DNA of 64,000 nt from the NCBI RefSeq assembly GCF_029240215.1, contig NZ_JARBTK010000008.1:1-64000 (forward strand), written 5' to 3'. A model generated the notes under the pieces. That model saw only the letters and a list, made by a program, of their open reading frames with translations. It was not told the origin of the DNA and ran no database searches. The translations under genes and the position numbers were made by a program. Origin of the DNA: Chryseobacterium sp. (GTDB lineage Bacteria; Bacteroidota; Bacteroidia; Flavobacteriales; Weeksellaceae). The stretch's first letter is position 1. Each line of letters begins with the position of its first letter. This document shows, one piece after another, positions 62,724-64,000 of the stretch.

Positions 62724-64000
62724 ATGAAAATAAATAACTTTTTAGAACTGAGGGATTTTCAGAAGATCATTATAGAAAATGAAATAATAGAACTCGATGA
62801 GGTACTTCTCAACCGTGTGAATGCAAGTTTTCAGTTTCTGAAAGAATTTTCAAAAAACAAAGTAATTTATGGAGTCAACACGGGCTTCGGACCAATGGCT
62901 CAGTTCAAGATCAGCGACGAAGATACCCATCAGCTTCAGTATAATCTGATCAGAAGTCATTCTTCAGGTATCGGAAATCCTTTGCCGGCAGATGAAGTGA
63001 AAGCATGTATGTTGGCGAGATTAAACACTTTATCATTAGGAAATTCAGGAGTTCATGAATCTGTTGTGAATTTACTTAAAGAATTAATTAACAGAGATGT
63101 TACACCGTTGATTTTCGAGCATGGCGGAGTGGGAGCGAGTGGAGATTTGGTGCAATTGGCACATTTGGCTTTAGTATTAATCGGTGAAGGCGAAGTTTTT
63201 TATAAAGGTGAAAAAAAATCGACCAAAGAAGTTTTTGACATCGAAGGTTTGGAGCCCATTAAAGTTGAAATCCGTGAAGGTCTTGCTTTGATGAACGGAA
63301 CTTCTGTTATGTCTGGAATTGGAATTGTTAATGCTTACAAAGCAAATCAGTTAACTGATATTTCGATTAAATTATCTTGTGCGATTAATGAAATCGTTCA
63401 GGCATATGACGATCATTTATCAGAAGCTTTAAACGGAACAAAACTTCACGCAGGTCAGCAAAAAATTGCAGCCAAAATGCGCGAGCATTTATCCGATAGT
63501 AAATTGATCAGAAAAAGAGCTGATCATTTATACACTCATTTCGAAGAACAGGAAAAGGTTTTTAAAGAAAAAGTTCAGGAATATTATTCTTTAAGATGTG
63601 TTCCGCAGATTTTGGGGCCAGTTTTAGATACTTTAGAATATACAGAAAAAGTTCTTGAAAATGAGATCAATTCAGCAAATGATAATCCAATTATAGACGT
63701 TGAAAATCAGCACGTTTACCACGGCGGAAATTTCCATGGAGATTATATTTCTTTGGAAATGGATAAGCTGAAAATTGTTGTTACTAAACTGACAATGTTG
63801 GCTGAAAGACAATTAAATTATCTTTTAAACTCAAAAATCAACGAAATTTTGCCTCCTTTTGTTAATTTAGGTAAATTAGGCTTCAATTTTGGAATGCAGG
63901 GAGTTCAGTTCACGGCAACTTCTACAACGGCCGAAAGCCAGATGTTGTCAAACTCAATGTATGTTCACAGTATCCCTAATAATAATGATAATCAGGATAT
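62724..64000 (+). CDS. Tyrosine ammonia-lyase (partial, runs off the window)
   Basis: An open frame from ATG 62724 to the window end (425 codons). The MIO cofactor triad Ala-Ser-Gly is at about residues 138-140 (HGGVGASGDLVQLAHLALVL). Conserved blocks VIYGVNTGFGPMAQFK, LIRSHSSGIG, SANDNPIIDVENQHVYHGG and LNYLLNSKINEILPPFVNLG agree, from memory, with the characterised tyrosine ammonia-lyase of Flavobacterium johnsoniae, so the substrate is probably tyrosine, giving 4-coumarate, the starter of flexirubin. Histidine is a weaker alternative. The C-terminal part lies beyond the window. Confidence 0.9.
   Translation, partial: MKINNFLELRDFQKIIIENEIIELDEVLLNRVNASFQFLKEFSKNKVIYGVNTGFGPMAQFKISDEDTHQLQYNLIRSHSSGIGNPLPADEVKACMLARLNTLSLGNSGVHESVVNLLKELINRDVTPLIFEHGGVGASGDLVQLAHLALVLIGEGEVFYKGEKKSTKEVFDIEGLEPIKVEIREGLALMNGTSVMSGIGIVNAYKANQLTDISIKLSCAINEIVQAYDDHLSEALNGTKLHAGQQKIAAKMREHLSDSKLIRKRADHLYTHFEEQEKVFKEKVQEYYSLRCVPQILGPVLDTLEYTEKVLENEINSANDNPIIDVENQHVYHGGNFHGDYISLEMDKLKIVVTKLTMLAERQLNYLLNSKINEILPPFVNLGKLGFNFGMQGVQFTATSTTAESQMLSNSMYVHSIPNNNDNQD

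Noticed and set aside
62724..64000. Histidine ammonia-lyase of the hut pathway
   Set aside because: No hut genes are adjacent, the surrounding genes fit flexirubin synthesis, and the sequence blocks agree better with the Flavobacterium tyrosine enzyme.

Overview
The window is a chromosomal segment from a member of the Bacteroidota, class Flavobacteriia, most likely Chryseobacterium or a close relative in the Weeksellaceae. This rests on the AT-rich coding style, the near absence of Shine-Dalgarno sequences, repeated promoters of the form TTTG-N18-20-TAnnTTTG, a type 9 secretion sorting tail, a fused CcoN-CcoO oxidase, and the edge of a flexirubin-type pigment cluster whose tyrosine ammonia-lyase closely resembles, from memory, the characterised Flavobacterium johnsoniae enzyme.

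Positions 1-7800 are an accessory polymorphic-toxin graveyard. At least three Rhs/YD-repeat 'tips' (the conserved core end plus a variable C-terminal toxin) lie there without a full-length Rhs gene. Each is followed by one or more candidate immunity genes, and each module ends in a terminator-like hairpin. One module carries five tandem paralogous immunity genes. Another carries a glycine-rich toxin with a membrane-anchored immunity protein, followed by a decayed second toxin copy with its own surviving immunity paralog. A frameshifted IS1-type transposase closes the region.

Positions 7827-17490 hold the cbb3 cytochrome oxidase locus on the minus strand (ccoI, ccoS, ccoNO, a small CcoQ-like gene, ccoP, ccoG, ccoH/fixH and a SafE-type membrane protein), with a divergent Crp/Fnr-family regulator. 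Two near-identical Fnr-like operators, one between ccoI and the regulator and one in front of ccoS, suggest an oxygen-responsive circuit.

Positions 17550-36500 contain panB, an RluA-type pseudouridine synthase, a large secreted fibronectin-III protein, two TonB-type outer-membrane receptors (one behind a TPP riboswitch), a LytS/LytTR-type two-component pair, and two aconitases side by side (mitochondrial-type and AcnB).

Positions 36900-58960 are mainly housekeeping: an HU-domain protein and thioesterase, a D-2-hydroxyacid dehydrogenase, two lipoproteins, a NUDIX hydrolase, a XerD-type recombinase, a dCMP deaminase, enoyl-CoA hydratase, divergent katA and oxyR, metK behind a probable SAM-II riboswitch, an ECF-type sigma factor with an unusual structured leader, trpS, a frameshifted SanA/YdcF-like gene, lspA, a DksA-like protein and ileS with a small repeat inserted in frame.

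Positions 59336-64000 hold an AMP-forming CoA ligase, a secreted protein of unknown function, an FAD-dependent oxidoreductase and a tyrosine ammonia-lyase that runs off the window; together these look like the start of a flexirubin (aryl-polyene/dialkylresorcinol) cluster.
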